A DNA stretch of 36,648 nucleotides from Bacillota bacterium (GTDB lineage: Bacteria > Bacillota > Clostridia > Oscillospirales > Acutalibacteraceae): positions 1 to 36,648 of the forward strand of contig JAEZYP010000053.1 of assembly GCA_023418995.1 (NCBI GenBank), read 5' to 3'. The position numbers and the translations under genes were made by a program. Under the pieces are notes generated by a model. The model was not told the DNA's origin, ran no database searches, and worked only from the letters and a program-made list of their open reading frames with translations. This document shows, in pieces, positions 23,659 to 32,799 of the stretch (position 1 is the first letter of the stretch; the number at the start of each line of letters is the position of its first letter).

Positions 23659-24524
23659 TGGGCGACCTCCTTCGTGTGCAGAGAGAGAAGTCTCGCAATT
23701 TGCTTTTTCTGCTCTTTGCGATTTGAGATCATGTCAACAAATCCCTTATCCAGCAGAAATTCCGCGCGCTGAAAACCCGCGGGCAGCTTCTGCCGCATAG
23801 TCTGTTCAATTACGCGCGGCCCTGCGAAGCCGATGAGCGCGTTTGGCTCGGCAAGAATGATATCCGCTTCCATGGCAAAGCTGGCAGTCACGCCGCCCGT
23901 GGTCGGGTCGGTAAGCACCGCAAGATACAGATTGCCCGCGTCACTGTGAAGCTTTACCGCTCCGCTGGTCTTCGCCATCTGCATTAACGAAAGGATTCCC
24001 TCCTGCATCCTGGCACCGCCGGATACAGCAAAGCCGACCACCGGCAGGGAATGCTCCGTGGCGTATTCAAAGGTACGGGTGATTTTCTCGCCCACAACCG
24101 AGCCCATGCTGCCCATCATAAAATTGGCGTCCATTACAAACATCGCGCAGGCAAAGCCGCCGATTTCTGCCGTACCGCAGACCACCGCCTCTTTCTCCGC
24201 GCTGGAAAGGCGTGCCTGCTTCAGCTTATCCTCATAACTGGGAAACTGAATCCGGTTGGTGGAAACCATATTCCCGAACAGCTCGGCAAAGCTTCCCTCG
24301 TCCGCAATCAGGCTGATGCGCTGCCGCGCGTTGATACGGAAATGATAGCCGCATTTGGGGCAGACATGGCTGTTTTCATGAAGGATATCCATGAAAAGGG
24401 TCTGCCTGCAGGAGGGGCACTGGGTGCACATTTCATCGGGGACATCCGGCGCGCCTTTTGTAATATATCTGCTGTAGGACTCCAATTCATTTTTCGGTCT
24501 TCGAAACAAGTCTTTTTGCAGCAT
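23655..24524 (-). CDS. accD: Acetyl-CoA carboxylase carboxyltransferase beta subunit
   Basis: The partner of AccA, 289 residues, ATG 24524. The N-terminal zinc finger is clear: Cys36-x2-Cys39-x15-Cys55-x2-Cys58, with an extra Cys33. The crotonase-fold domain follows, with GFAVSGGARMQEG, DPTTGGVTASFAM and FAGPRVIEQT. It lies 3 nt after accC and overlaps accA by 4 nt. Confidence 0.96.
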   Translation of the reverse strand: MLQKDLFRRPKNELESYSRYITKGAPDVPDEMCTQCPSCRQTLFMDILHENSHVCPKCGYHFRINARQRISLIADEGSFAELFGNMVSTNRIQFPSYEDKLKQARLSSAEKEAVVCGTAEIGGFACAMFVMDANFMMGSMGSVVGEKITRTFEYATEHSLPVVGFAVSGGARMQEGILSLMQMAKTSGAVKLHSDAGNLYLAVLTDPTTGGVTASFAMEADIILAEPNALIGFAGPRVIEQTMRQKLPAGFQRAEFLLDKGFVDMISNRKEQKKQIARLLSLHTKEVAQ

Positions 24525-24527
24525 CCG

Positions 24528-25862
24528 TTACCCTCGTTTCTCTATGAAGTCTGTGTGGTAATCCCCGGATTTAAATGTTTTATCGCTGAGGATATCCATT
24601 TGCAGCTCGGCGTTGTGGTTCACACCCTCGATTACCAGCTCGCACAAAGCCGCCTGCATTTTGCGGATGGCCTCTTCTCTTGTTTTCGCGTGGACAATCA
24701 GCTTGCCGATCAGCGAATCGTAAAACGGGGGAATATCGTAGCCCTGATACAGCGCGGTATCAAACCGCACCCAGGGACCACCCGGAATATGGAGGAAGGA
24801 AATTTTACCGCAGCTCGGGCGGAAGTTCGCGTTCGGATCCTCCGCGTTGATGCGGCATTCGATAGCGCATCCATGCAAGCTTACCTCCTCCTGCTGAAAG
24901 GAAATCGGCACACCGGAGGCAATACGGATCTGCCACTTGACCAGATCAATGCCGGATACCAGCTCTGTGACCGGATGCTCTACCTGAAGGCGCGTATTCA
25001 TCTCCATAAAGTAGAAATTACGGTTATCGTCCACAAGAAATTCGATGGTGCCCGCGTTAACATAATGAACGGCGCGGGCCGCCTTCTTTGCGGCTTCCAT
25101 CATTTTCCTGCGCATTTCACCGTCCACCGCTGGAGACGGGCTTTCCTCCAACAGCTTCTGGCGCTTGCGCTGAATGGAGCATTCGCGCTCACCAAGGCAC
25201 ACCACAGCCCCGTAGGAATCACATAAAATCTGCATCTCAATATGTTTTACCGGAGAGAGAAATTTCTCCAGATAAACGGAGCCGTCTCCGAACGCGTTCA
25301 GCGCCTCTGTGGAAGCGGAGGTGAACGCGTTTTTCAGCTCTTCGGTGCGGTTTACAATCCGAATTCCCCTTCCGCCGCCTCCGGCACGCGCCTTTACCAG
25401 TAAAGGGTACCCGATCTGGTCGGCCTCCTTTTGCGCGGCCTCGGCGTTTTCGATCAGGTCGCAGCCGGGCACTACGGGAACACCGGCAGCCTTCATTGTT
25501 TTCCGCGCCATATCCTTATCGCCCATTTTTGCAATTAAATCAGCGGTCGGGCCAATAAAAGTAATCTTACACTTTTCGCAGAGACGCGCAAATTCGGCGT
25601 TTTCCGAAAGAAGTCCGTAGCCGGGGTGGATGGCCTGCGCGCCCGTTGCGATCGCAGCGGACAAAATGGCGGTCATATTCAGGTAGCTGTCCTTTGCCTG
25701 CGCGGAGCCGATACAGACGCTCTCATCCGCAAGGCTGACATGGAGCGAGTCCCTGTCCGCCACGGAGAATACCGCTACGCTCAAAATCCCCATTTCCTTG
25801 CAGGCACGAATAATCCGCACCGCGATTTCACCACGGTTGGCAATCAGTATTTTTGAAAACAA
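24528..25862 (-). CDS. accC: Biotin carboxylase subunit of acetyl-CoA carboxylase
   Basis: ATP-dependent carboxylation of the biotin on AccB, 444 residues. The start is a TTG at 25862 with AAGGGAGACGGGAG upstream; the protein then begins FSKILIANRGEIAVRI, exactly the family N-terminus, so the rare start is well supported. ATP-grasp motifs include KARAGGGGRGIRIV (Gly-rich loop) and the catalytic region EMNTRLQVEHPVTE. The C-terminal biotin carboxylase domain is complete. It lies 18 nt after fabZ and 3 nt before accD. Confidence 0.96.
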   Translation of the reverse strand: MFSKILIANRGEIAVRIIRACKEMGILSVAVFSVADRDSLHVSLADESVCIGSAQAKDSYLNMTAILSAAIATGAQAIHPGYGLLSENAEFARLCEKCKITFIGPTADLIAKMGDKDMARKTMKAAGVPVVPGCDLIENAEAAQKEADQIGYPLLVKARAGGGGRGIRIVNRTEELKNAFTSASTEALNAFGDGSVYLEKFLSPVKHIEMQILCDSYGAVVCLGERECSIQRKRQKLLEESPSPAVDGEMRRKMMEAAKKAARAVHYVNAGTIEFLVDDNRNFYFMEMNTRLQVEHPVTELVSGIDLVKWQIRIASGVPISFQQEEVSLHGCAIECRINAEDPNANFRPSCGKISFLHIPGGPWVRFDTALYQGYDIPPFYDSLIGKLIVHAKTREEAIRKMQAALCELVIEGVNHNAELQMDILSDKTFKSGDYHTDFIEKRG

Positions 25863-25880
25863 GCTCCCGTCTCCCTTCGG

Positions 25881-26306
25881 TTAATCTCCGGTCAGCGCAA
25901 ACGAAAATTCCCCCGACACGCAAAGCTTTCCGTTAACATAGCCTTTTGCGCTGACAAAATAAAAGGGCGCGCGCTGCCTTATCAGCGTGCATTCCGTTTC
26001 CAGTGTGTCCCCCGGGCGTACCTTGTCTTTAAAGCGCGCCTTGTCGATTCCGGTAAAATAGGGCGTTTTCCCCTTCATACTGTCCGCAAGAAGCACGCAG
26101 CTTGCCTGTGCCATCATTTCACAGAGCACCACGCCGGGAACAACGGAATTTCCCGGGAAATGCCCCTGTAAAAACCATTCGTCCCCCTTTACTGTGTATC
26201 TCCCTAGGGAACGGTTTTCAGCGACCAGCTCCGCGGATTCAATCAAAAGCATCGGCTCCCGATGGGGAAGAATCTGCTTAATTTCTTCTTTATTCGTAAG
26301 AAACAC
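25881..26306 (-). CDS. fabZ: 3-hydroxyacyl-ACP dehydratase FabZ
   Basis: Dehydrates 3-hydroxyacyl-ACP in the elongation cycle. 141 residues from GTG 26306, only 2 nt after the accB stop, so translation is probably coupled. The hot-dog fold helix carries the catalytic His49 in LQGHFPGNSVVPGV and Glu63 in LCEMMAQ. It is the only dehydratase in the operon; there is no FabA, FabN or FabM, so the source of unsaturated fatty acids is open (see the flavoprotein at 28060-29148). Confidence 0.95.
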   Translation of the reverse strand: MFLTNKEEIKQILPHREPMLLIESAELVAENRSLGRYTVKGDEWFLQGHFPGNSVVPGVVLCEMMAQASCVLLADSMKGKTPYFTGIDKARFKDKVRPGDTLETECTLIRQRAPFYFVSAKGYVNGKLCVSGEFSFALTGD

Positions 26307-26308
26307 CT

Positions 26309-26758
26309 CTATATCAATTGAAATAGGACCTGCGCATATTCGACCATCTGCCCGTCCTGCACACAGATGTCCACAATTTCGCCGTCTCGCTCCGCGGTAA
26401 TTTCATTGAGAAGCTTCATCGCTTCAATAACGCAGAGGGTGTCGCCCTTTTTTACGCGGCTTCCCGCCTGCACAAAGGGCTCGGAATCAGGAGACGGCTT
26501 TGTATAGAACACGCCGACCATCGGCGATTTTATCTCGGTGATATTGAGACCCTGCGTCGCGACAGGAGCCGGACGGGCGCCTTCCTTTTCCATAAGAACA
26601 TGTGTCTCGGCAGGCACAAAAGCCTCTGCCGGCGCGATTACCGCCGGAGCTGGCTGACGTTCCATACGCAGGCTTTTGTCCCCCTCGGTGATCTCCACCG
26701 CTGTCAGACTGTTTTCCCTCATGGTTTTCGCGAGCTCCTTAATCTGCTTGATATCCAT
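26309..26758 (-). CDS. accB: Biotin carboxyl carrier protein
   Basis: The carrier of acetyl-CoA carboxylase, 149 residues from ATG 26758 with AGGAAGGG upstream; the nine-codon longer reading frame is not supported. The N-terminal helix-rich part (1-35) and Pro/Ala-rich linker (35-70) lead to the biotinyl domain (about 75-149). The biotinylated Lys115 is in EAMKLLNEI, with Leu where Met is more usual after AMKL. It is 30 nt after fabF and 2 nt before fabZ. Confidence 0.95.
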   Translation of the reverse strand: MDIKQIKELAKTMRENSLTAVEITEGDKSLRMERQPAPAVIAPAEAFVPAETHVLMEKEGARPAPVATQGLNITEIKSPMVGVFYTKPSPDSEPFVQAGSRVKKGDTLCVIEAMKLLNEITAERDGEIVDICVQDGQMVEYAQVLFQLI

Positions 26759-26788
26759 GCAGTGACCCTTCCTTTCCTGATTCACTTT

Positions 26789-28024
26789 TTATTTTTCCTG
26801 ATACCTTGCCAGCGCAATGCAGGCGTTGTGTCCGCCGAACCCGAGCGACACAGAAAGGGCGAAATCAGTCTGTTGATTTCTTGCGGTATTGGGAACATAG
26901 TCAAGGTCGCACAGCTCATCCTTTTCCCGGTAGCCAATGGTCGGGGGAAGAATACCGTCGCGCAGTGCAAGGGTGGAAGCAATCGCTTCCACCGCGCCTG
27001 CCGCGCCCAGCATGTGCCCGGTCATGGACTTTGTGGAGCTGATACAGATATCATACGCTTTTTCGCCGAACACCTTTTTAATGGCCAACGTTTCGGATTT
27101 ATCATTGAGCGGCGTTCCGGTTCCGTGCGCGTTGATATAAATATTGTCTCCGGGGCACAGGTTTGCCTCCTCCATCGCGAGCGATATGGCTCTTGCCCCG
27201 CCGACTGCCTCGGGGTGCGGCGCGGTGATGTGGTAAGCGTCGCAGGTGTTGCCGTAGCCGATGATTTCCGCGTATATTTTCGCGTTTCTTGCTTTGGCGT
27301 GCTCATACTCCTCGAGAATCAGAATTCCGGCGCCCTCGCCGATAACAAAGCCGTCGCGGTTCTTATCGAACGGGGTAGAGGACTGCTCCGGGATATTCCG
27401 TTCGGAAAGCGCGCCGATGTTGGTGAAGCCCGCCACGGCAAGCGGATTTACGGTCGCCTCCGCGCCGCCGGCAATAATGGCGTCCGCGTAGCCGAATTTA
27501 ATGGTGCGGTAGGCCTGCCCCAGCGCGTCCGTAGAGGTCGCGCAAGCCGTGACTACCGGCAGGCAGGGTCCCTGCGCGTTATATTTAATCGCGATATTGC
27601 CCGAAGCCATGTTGGAAATCATGGAGGGGATGAAATGCGGGGATACCTTTCTCGGCCCCTGCGTGCGCAGCTTGTCGCACTCATTGATAAACGTTTCCAT
27701 TCCGCCGATTCCAGAGCCGACGTAAACGCCCAGGCGCTCGGGAGCAACCGTTTCCAGAATTCCGCTGTCCGCTACGGCCTGTGAGGCCGCCGCCAGCGCA
27801 TACTGAGAAAAGCGGTCGGTTTTGCGTATCTCACTCTTTTCGAGCCATTCGCGCGGCTCAAAGCCTTTGACTTCCGCCGCAACCTTAACCTTAAAATCCG
27901 TGGTATCGAATTCGGTAATAAAATCGATGCCGCATTTTCCGGCGGTCAGATTCTCCCAGAACGTACCAACGGAATTTCCAACCGGCGAGATCACACCCAT
28001 TCCGGTAATAACTACTCTATTCAT
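26789..28024 (-). CDS. fabF: Beta-ketoacyl-ACP synthase II
   Basis: The elongating condensing enzyme, 411 residues from ATG 28024 (GAGAGGA 9 nt upstream; ATG 28033 is too close to that site). The thiolase-fold catalytic triad is complete: Cys161 in VTACATSTD, His300 in INAHGTGTP, and His337 in KSMTGHMLGAAG. It is the only FabF/FabB in the operon. It lies between the nitronate-monooxygenase-like gene and accB. Confidence 0.96.
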   Translation of the reverse strand: MNRVVITGMGVISPVGNSVGTFWENLTAGKCGIDFITEFDTTDFKVKVAAEVKGFEPREWLEKSEIRKTDRFSQYALAAASQAVADSGILETVAPERLGVYVGSGIGGMETFINECDKLRTQGPRKVSPHFIPSMISNMASGNIAIKYNAQGPCLPVVTACATSTDALGQAYRTIKFGYADAIIAGGAEATVNPLAVAGFTNIGALSERNIPEQSSTPFDKNRDGFVIGEGAGILILEEYEHAKARNAKIYAEIIGYGNTCDAYHITAPHPEAVGGARAISLAMEEANLCPGDNIYINAHGTGTPLNDKSETLAIKKVFGEKAYDICISSTKSMTGHMLGAAGAVEAIASTLALRDGILPPTIGYREKDELCDLDYVPNTARNQQTDFALSVSLGFGGHNACIALARYQEK

Positions 28025-28059
28025 ATCCTTCATTCCTCTCTTGCTTTTTTCGGCTCCAC

Positions 28060-29148
28060 TCAGCTCATTGCCGCCGCGCTTTGCCGGTATTCCTCCGCCA
28101 AAGTCTCAAACAGCTTTTTTACGGGAACGATTTCTGTTACTTGATAGCCGTTCGCCCCGATGAACGCAAAGCCGTTTTCCAGCCTGCCTTTGCAGGCGTT
28201 GATAAGCGACATTGAAATACAGTAGGGACTGGTTTTCTGCTCACAGGTTACGATGCAGTGGAACGGGCAGTGTTTCGGATGTTTATTGCCCTTTGCCGCT
28301 TCGCTTAAAAAATGATTAACGATTGCGCGGCCGGGCATCCCGACCGGGCTTTTAATAATCCCAATATCCTCTTTTTTACACTGTACATAAGCGTTTTTAA
28401 ACGCGATATCCGCGTCGCACTCGTCTGTTGCCACAAACCGCGTCGCCATCTGAACCGCGGCGGCGCCCAGCTGAAAGAACCTGCGGATATCCGCGCCGGA
28501 AAAGATTCCCCCCGCCGCAATAACCGGAATACCACGCCCCGCCTTCTCCTCCAGCGGTCGAACCGCCTCAATCACCTGCGGAACCAGCCTTTCGAGCTGG
28601 TAATCCGGGTTGTCGATCTGCTCCGGAGAAAAGCCGAGGTGTCCTCCGGCCATTGGTCCTTCGACGACAAAGGCGTCGGGAATATACTGATATTTTTCCT
28701 GCCACCAGCGCGAAATCGTTTTGACCGCGCGCGCGGAGGAAACAATGGGAACGAGCTTGGTTTTGCAGCCCTTTTTCACAAAGGAGGGAAGGTTCAGCGG
28801 CAGACCCGCGCCCGCGAAGATTACGTCTATGCCCTCTTCCACACAGGCTTTTACCATCTCGCCGAAATCACTGAGCGCCACCATGATATTTACGCCGAGC
28901 GCGCCCTTTGTTTTTGCCCGCGCGCGCCGAATTTCCTCCTTAACGGCAGTAACGTTATCCTGGGCTGCCGCGGTTTCCTTGTGTACCATGCCAACCACGG
29001 CGGCAGAAATTACCCCCAGCCCACCCTCGTTCGCTACGGCGGAAGCCAGACCGGAAAGCGAAATGCCGATTCCCATGCCGCCTTGTACCACGGGAGTGGG
29101 GACTACCAGATCCCCGATTACAAGCGGTTTCTGATCAAAATATTCCAT
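28060..29148 (-). CDS. Nitronate-monooxygenase/FabK-family flavoprotein with C-terminal Cys cluster; UfaA-like candidate
   Basis: A predicted FMN TIM-barrel enzyme, 362 residues from ATG 29148 with AGAGGACG upstream. The family hallmarks are VVQGGMGIGIS (21-30), NEGGLGVISA (40-49), EGPMAGGHLGF with His170, PVIAAGGI (208-215) and GAAAVQMATRF (229-238). Unlike FabK and common nitronate monooxygenases it ends with KHCPFHCIVTC and PYC: Cys294-x3-Cys298-x3-Cys302-x7-Cys310, which could bind an Fe-S cluster or zinc. It sits between fabG and fabF, where acpP is usual. A nitronate-monooxygenase-like protein, UfaA of Neisseria gonorrhoeae, has been linked to anaerobic unsaturated fatty acid synthesis in organisms lacking FabA. 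Placement and family make that role plausible; it is not proven. Confidence 0.85.
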   Translation of the reverse strand: MEYFDQKPLVIGDLVVPTPVVQGGMGIGISLSGLASAVANEGGLGVISAAVVGMVHKETAAAQDNVTAVKEEIRRARAKTKGALGVNIMVALSDFGEMVKACVEEGIDVIFAGAGLPLNLPSFVKKGCKTKLVPIVSSARAVKTISRWWQEKYQYIPDAFVVEGPMAGGHLGFSPEQIDNPDYQLERLVPQVIEAVRPLEEKAGRGIPVIAAGGIFSGADIRRFFQLGAAAVQMATRFVATDECDADIAFKNAYVQCKKEDIGIIKSPVGMPGRAIVNHFLSEAAKGNKHPKHCPFHCIVTCEQKTSPYCISMSLINACKGRLENGFAFIGANGYQVTEIVPVKKLFETLAEEYRQSAAAMS

Positions 29149-29210
29149 CGCGTCCTCTTTTCTCCGCATTAGCAGCGGCTCTTGAATCTATCCCGCAGAA
29201 ATTTACGGAT

Positions 29211-29951
29211 TTACATACACAGTCCGCCGTCAACCCGGATCACCTCGCCGGTAATATAGCCCGCTTCGTCGCTCGCCAGAAACGCAGCGAGATTGGCAAT
29301 TTCGCTCGGTGTGCCCATTCGCCGCATCGGAACGGCGGCAGTCGCTTCCTCGATCACCTTTTCGCCCAGAGCGGCGGTCATATCGGTGTCGATAAAGCCC
29401 GGTGCTATTGCATTGCAGGTTATGCTCCGCGCCGCAAGCTCGCGCGCTGTACTTTTGGTCAGACCGATCATCCCCGCCTTGGCAGAGGAATAATTTGCCT
29501 GACCCGCGTTGCCAATAAGACCAGACACAGATGCAATATTGATAATCCTGCCGCCACGATTTTTAACAAATGTGCGGTAGGTATGCTTAATCATATTGAA
29601 GGCACCCTTGAGGTTGGTTGCGATAACCTGGTCAAAGTCGGACTCCGCCATCGAGAAAAGCAGGGCATCCTTTACAATTCCGGCGTTGTTCACCAAAATA
29701 TCGATCCCGCCGAGCTGCTCCAGAACGGTTTTTACCAATTCCTTTGTCTGCTCAAAATCGGAGACATCACAGCGGTATGCCTCTCCTTTTACGCCGAGCT
29801 GGCGTATCTGCTCGCAGGTTTCCTGCGCTGCCGCCTCGTTGCCCGCGTAAACCACGGCAACGTCCGCGCCCTCTTCCGCCAGTCTCAGGGCGATGGCTTT
29901 TCCGATTCCTCTGGAACCGCCCGTAACAATCGCTTTCTTACCTTTCAGCAT
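29211..29951 (-). CDS. fabG: 3-oxoacyl-ACP reductase FabG
   Basis: NADPH-dependent short-chain dehydrogenase of the elongation cycle, 246 residues, ATG 29951 with AAGGAGG upstream, overlapping fabD by 7 nt. The cofactor motif is GGSRGIG (11-17), NNAG (88-91) follows, and the catalytic Ser141, Tyr154 and Lys158 are in place. The C-terminus ITGEVIRVDGGLCM is typical FabG. Confidence 0.96.
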   Translation of the reverse strand: MLKGKKAIVTGGSRGIGKAIALRLAEEGADVAVVYAGNEAAAQETCEQIRQLGVKGEAYRCDVSDFEQTKELVKTVLEQLGGIDILVNNAGIVKDALLFSMAESDFDQVIATNLKGAFNMIKHTYRTFVKNRGGRIINIASVSGLIGNAGQANYSSAKAGMIGLTKSTARELAARSITCNAIAPGFIDTDMTAALGEKVIEEATAAVPMRRMGTPSEIANLAAFLASDEAGYITGEVIRVDGGLCM

Positions 29952-30865
29952 AGTTCCTCCTTGATTCCGGCCAGCGCCTGAAGTCCGGCGCGGTCCTCCA
30001 CATTATAAATCCTTGCGTTCGGGATAATTTTTTTAATCAGACCGCTGAGGGTTTTCCCCGCGCCTGCTTCAATAAAAACCGTAACGCCTTCGGCTGCCAT
30101 ATTTTCAATGGTGCTCTGCCAGTAAACCGGATGGTCCACCTGCGCGGCGAGCACAGTTTTTATTTCATCCTTATAAGGTTTTGCGGTGGAGTTGGCGTAA
30201 ACCGGAAGCACCGGTTTTTTCACCTCAATTGTTTGCAGCTCCCGCAATAATCGTTCGGCGGCTTCCTCCATAAACGGGGAGTGAAATCCGCCGCTTACCG
30301 CCAGAGGAACCGCTTTTCCGCCCTGCTGCTTTACGGCGGCACAAAAGCCCTCCCGCTCACTTTTTGCCAGCGCGACTACCGTCTGCGCGCTGCTGTTGTA
30401 GTTCACCGGGTAGGTATTCTCTCTGCCCGCACATAGCTCGCGGACTTCTTCGCCGGAAAGCTTGAGTACCGCAACCATCGCGCCCTCGTGCTTTTCTGCC
30501 GCTTCCTGCATCAACGCCGCGCGTTTGCACACCAGCCTGAAGCCCGTTTCCAGGTCAAACGCCTGCGCGAAGGTGAGAGCCGCCACTTCTCCCAACGAGA
30601 AGCCGGCCACCGCGTCCGGAGTGATTCCCAGCTCCCGAACGGCCTGCGCCGCCGCCAAATCCACACAGAACATGCATGGCTGTGTGTTGATGGTGACGGA
30701 AAGCTCCTCCTGCGTACCCTCAAAGCATTGCTTGCGGGTTCCGGGGCGAATTGCTTCCACGCAGTCAAAAACCGCGCGCGCGGCGGGGCTTGCCTCGTAA
30801 AGCTCCTTCCCCATGCCGGGATACTGCGCGCCCTGACCAGAAAACACAAACGCTATTTTACCCAT
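29945..30865 (-). CDS. fabD: Malonyl-CoA:ACP transacylase
   Basis: Loads malonyl groups onto ACP, 306 residues. The nucleophile is Ser90 in GFSLGE and the catalytic His196 is in GGFHSPFM. The N-terminus KIAFVFSGQGAQYPGMG is canonical, as is the late IEAGAGKTLSGLI. It overlaps fabK by 13 nt and fabG by 7 nt. The usual GHSLGE reads GFSLGE, which is common in Firmicutes. Confidence 0.96.
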   Translation of the reverse strand: MGKIAFVFSGQGAQYPGMGKELYEASPAARAVFDCVEAIRPGTRKQCFEGTQEELSVTINTQPCMFCVDLAAAQAVRELGITPDAVAGFSLGEVAALTFAQAFDLETGFRLVCKRAALMQEAAEKHEGAMVAVLKLSGEEVRELCAGRENTYPVNYNSSAQTVVALAKSEREGFCAAVKQQGGKAVPLAVSGGFHSPFMEEAAERLLRELQTIEVKKPVLPVYANSTAKPYKDEIKTVLAAQVDHPVYWQSTIENMAAEGVTVFIEAGAGKTLSGLIKKIIPNARIYNVEDRAGLQALAGIKEELC

Positions 30866-31800
30866 TTGTTCGCACCGCCCAATACTGCTTCCGCCTCCTG
30901 AAACATTTCGCGGATAATTTCCGCCGAAGGCTGTTCCCTGTTTACCATTGCCGCGATCTGACCTGCAAGGAAGCTACCGTTCTTTTCATCGCCCAATACG
31001 GCGGCCTTACGCAGCGCGCCCACGCCGAAATTCTCCATCTCCTCGTTGGAAATGGAGGAATCGTACTCCATCTTCTGAAATTCTCTGGAAAACGGCGTTT
31101 TCAGCGCGCGAACCGGGTGCCCCAGCCGCCTGCCGGTAGCAATCGTATCAATATCCTTCGCGTTCAATATTTTATTTTTATAATTCTGATGCACATTGCA
31201 TTCGGTCGCTACCAGAAAACGGGTACCTACCTGCACGCCGACCGCGCCGAGCATAAATGCCGCCGCGATGCCCCGCCCGTCCGCGATGCCGCCCGCCGCG
31301 ATTACCGGGATATTTACCGCGTCGCAAACCTGGGGAACGAGCACCATCGTGGTTAACTCCCCGATATGCCCGCCGGATTCGTAGCCCTCCGCGATAACCG
31401 CAACCGCGCCGGTACGCTCCACGCGCCTCGCGACGCCGGTGGAGGGCACCACGGGAATCACCTTGATTCCGGACTCTACCCAGCTCTTCATATATTTACC
31501 GGGGTTCCCCGCGCCGGTGGTAAGCACCTGTATTTTTTCATCGATCATCAGCTGCGCGATGTCGTCCGCGTGGGGGCTCATCAGCATAATATTGACCCCG
31601 AACGGTTTCTCCGTAAGTGCCTTCGCCTTGTGGATTTCTTCTCGGAGCCAATCCGCCCCGGCGTTCATCGCCGAGATAATCCCCAGCCCGCCGCCGTTGG
31701 AAACGGCTGCGGCAAGCGACGCATCGGCAATCCAAGCCATGGAGCCCTGAATAATCGGATATTCAATTCCGAGCATTTGACAAAACGGTGTTTGTATCAT
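30853..31800 (-). CDS. fabK: Enoyl-ACP reductase, FMN-dependent FabK type
   Basis: Reduces enoyl-ACP to acyl-ACP with FMN and NAD(P)H; the triclosan-resistant alternative to FabI. The start is ATG 31800 (315 residues, the normal FabK length); the 29-codon upstream extension is unsupported and overlaps fabH. Motifs: GIEYPIIQGSMAWI (11-24), GGLGIISAMNAG, FGVNIML, AEGYESGGHIGELTTMVLVPQV with the family His, VIAAGGIADGRGIAAAFMLGA and GTRFLVATEC. It sits between fabH and fabD, as in streptococci. It is the clear FabK, in contrast with its more divergent relative at 28060-29148. Confidence 0.94.
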   Translation of the reverse strand: MIQTPFCQMLGIEYPIIQGSMAWIADASLAAAVSNGGGLGIISAMNAGADWLREEIHKAKALTEKPFGVNIMLMSPHADDIAQLMIDEKIQVLTTGAGNPGKYMKSWVESGIKVIPVVPSTGVARRVERTGAVAVIAEGYESGGHIGELTTMVLVPQVCDAVNIPVIAAGGIADGRGIAAAFMLGAVGVQVGTRFLVATECNVHQNYKNKILNAKDIDTIATGRRLGHPVRALKTPFSREFQKMEYDSSISNEEMENFGVGALRKAAVLGDEKNGSFLAGQIAAMVNREQPSAEIIREMFQEAEAVLGGANKWVK

Positions 31801-31828
31801 TTTCTTCCCAACCTTTTCCCTTATATTT

Positions 31829-32788
31829 TCAGCAGCCCCAGCGAAGTACGCAGGCGCCGGAGGTAAGCCCGCCGCCGAACGCGGCAAGCGCCAGCGTATT
31901 GCCCTTTTTCAGCTCCCCGCCGCGGTTCAGCTCATCCATCAGGATCGGAATACTCGCGGAGGAGGTATTACCGAAGCGCTCGATATTCATCCGGTAGCGT
32001 TCCTCCGGAATTCCGAGCTTGCCCTTTGCCGTTTCGATAATCCGCAAATTTGCCTGATGCGGCAAAACGAGATCGATATCCTGAGCAGAAAGCCCTGCCT
32101 CCTGAATCACCTCTTCCAAATCGCGGCACATGGAGGCGACGGCAAACTTATAGACCTCCTTGCCGTTCATTTCGAGGAAGGGACGGTTTGGCAGCTGCCC
32201 GGAAAACGGACTGTTGCCCGGAGTACTGTCAATCTTGAGGAAATCACTGGAACCGGTCGCGCTTATTTTAAGCGAGAGCAGCCCTTCGCCCTCCGCCAGA
32301 ACTGCCGCGCCCGCGCCATCGCCGAACAGCACGCAGGTGGCGCGGTCCGTCCAGTCCAGCAGCTTGGACATCGCATCCGCCGCTACGACCAGGATCTTTT
32401 TCGCCTTTTTGCGGGCAAAGTACCCGAGGGCAATATCAAGGGCATAAATGAACCCGGTGCAGGCCGCGCTTACATCAAACGCCGGGCAGGCTGCGCCAAG
32501 CTCCCTTTGAATCAGGCAAGCCTGCGAGGGGGTGATGGTGTCGCCGCGAATGGTGGAGCAGATAATTAAATCCAGCTCCTGAGCGGAAACCCCCGCGTTT
32601 TCCAGCGCCTGACGCCCCGCCTGCGCGGTAAGCTCCGTCATGGTTTCCGTTGTGCAGACGTATCTGCTCTTTATACCCGTCCTCGTCGAAATCCATTCGT
32701 CCGAGGTCTCCACGAGCTGGGAAAGCTCCCCGTTGGTCTTGGAGCATTCCGGGAAAGCGCTCCCCGTTCCGATGATAGAAAAACTCAT
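31829..32788 (-). CDS. fabH: Beta-ketoacyl-ACP synthase III
   Basis: Starts fatty acid synthesis by condensing an acyl-CoA primer with malonyl-ACP. 319 residues, ATG 32788 with GGAGG upstream. Catalytic triad: Cys110 in SAACTGFIYAL, His244 in LPHQANLRI, Asn274 in GNTSSAS. It is the first biosynthetic gene of the operon, 11 nt after the first degV gene. Primer choice (acetyl or branched) cannot be read from the sequence. Confidence 0.96.
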   Translation of the reverse strand: MSFSIIGTGSAFPECSKTNGELSQLVETSDEWISTRTGIKSRYVCTTETMTELTAQAGRQALENAGVSAQELDLIICSTIRGDTITPSQACLIQRELGAACPAFDVSAACTGFIYALDIALGYFARKKAKKILVVAADAMSKLLDWTDRATCVLFGDGAGAAVLAEGEGLLSLKISATGSSDFLKIDSTPGNSPFSGQLPNRPFLEMNGKEVYKFAVASMCRDLEEVIQEAGLSAQDIDLVLPHQANLRIIETAKGKLGIPEERYRMNIERFGNTSSASIPILMDELNRGGELKKGNTLALAAFGGGLTSGACVLRWGC

Positions 32789-32799
32789 TTTAGCCTCCG

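Noticed and set aside
24051..25226. A 391-codon plus-strand ORF opposite accD/accC
   Set aside because: It overlaps two certain genes in antisense and shows no family motif or ribosome binding site.
26600..27784. A 394-codon plus-strand ORF opposite accB/fabF
   Set aside because: It is an antisense shadow of fabF, which has its full catalytic triad.
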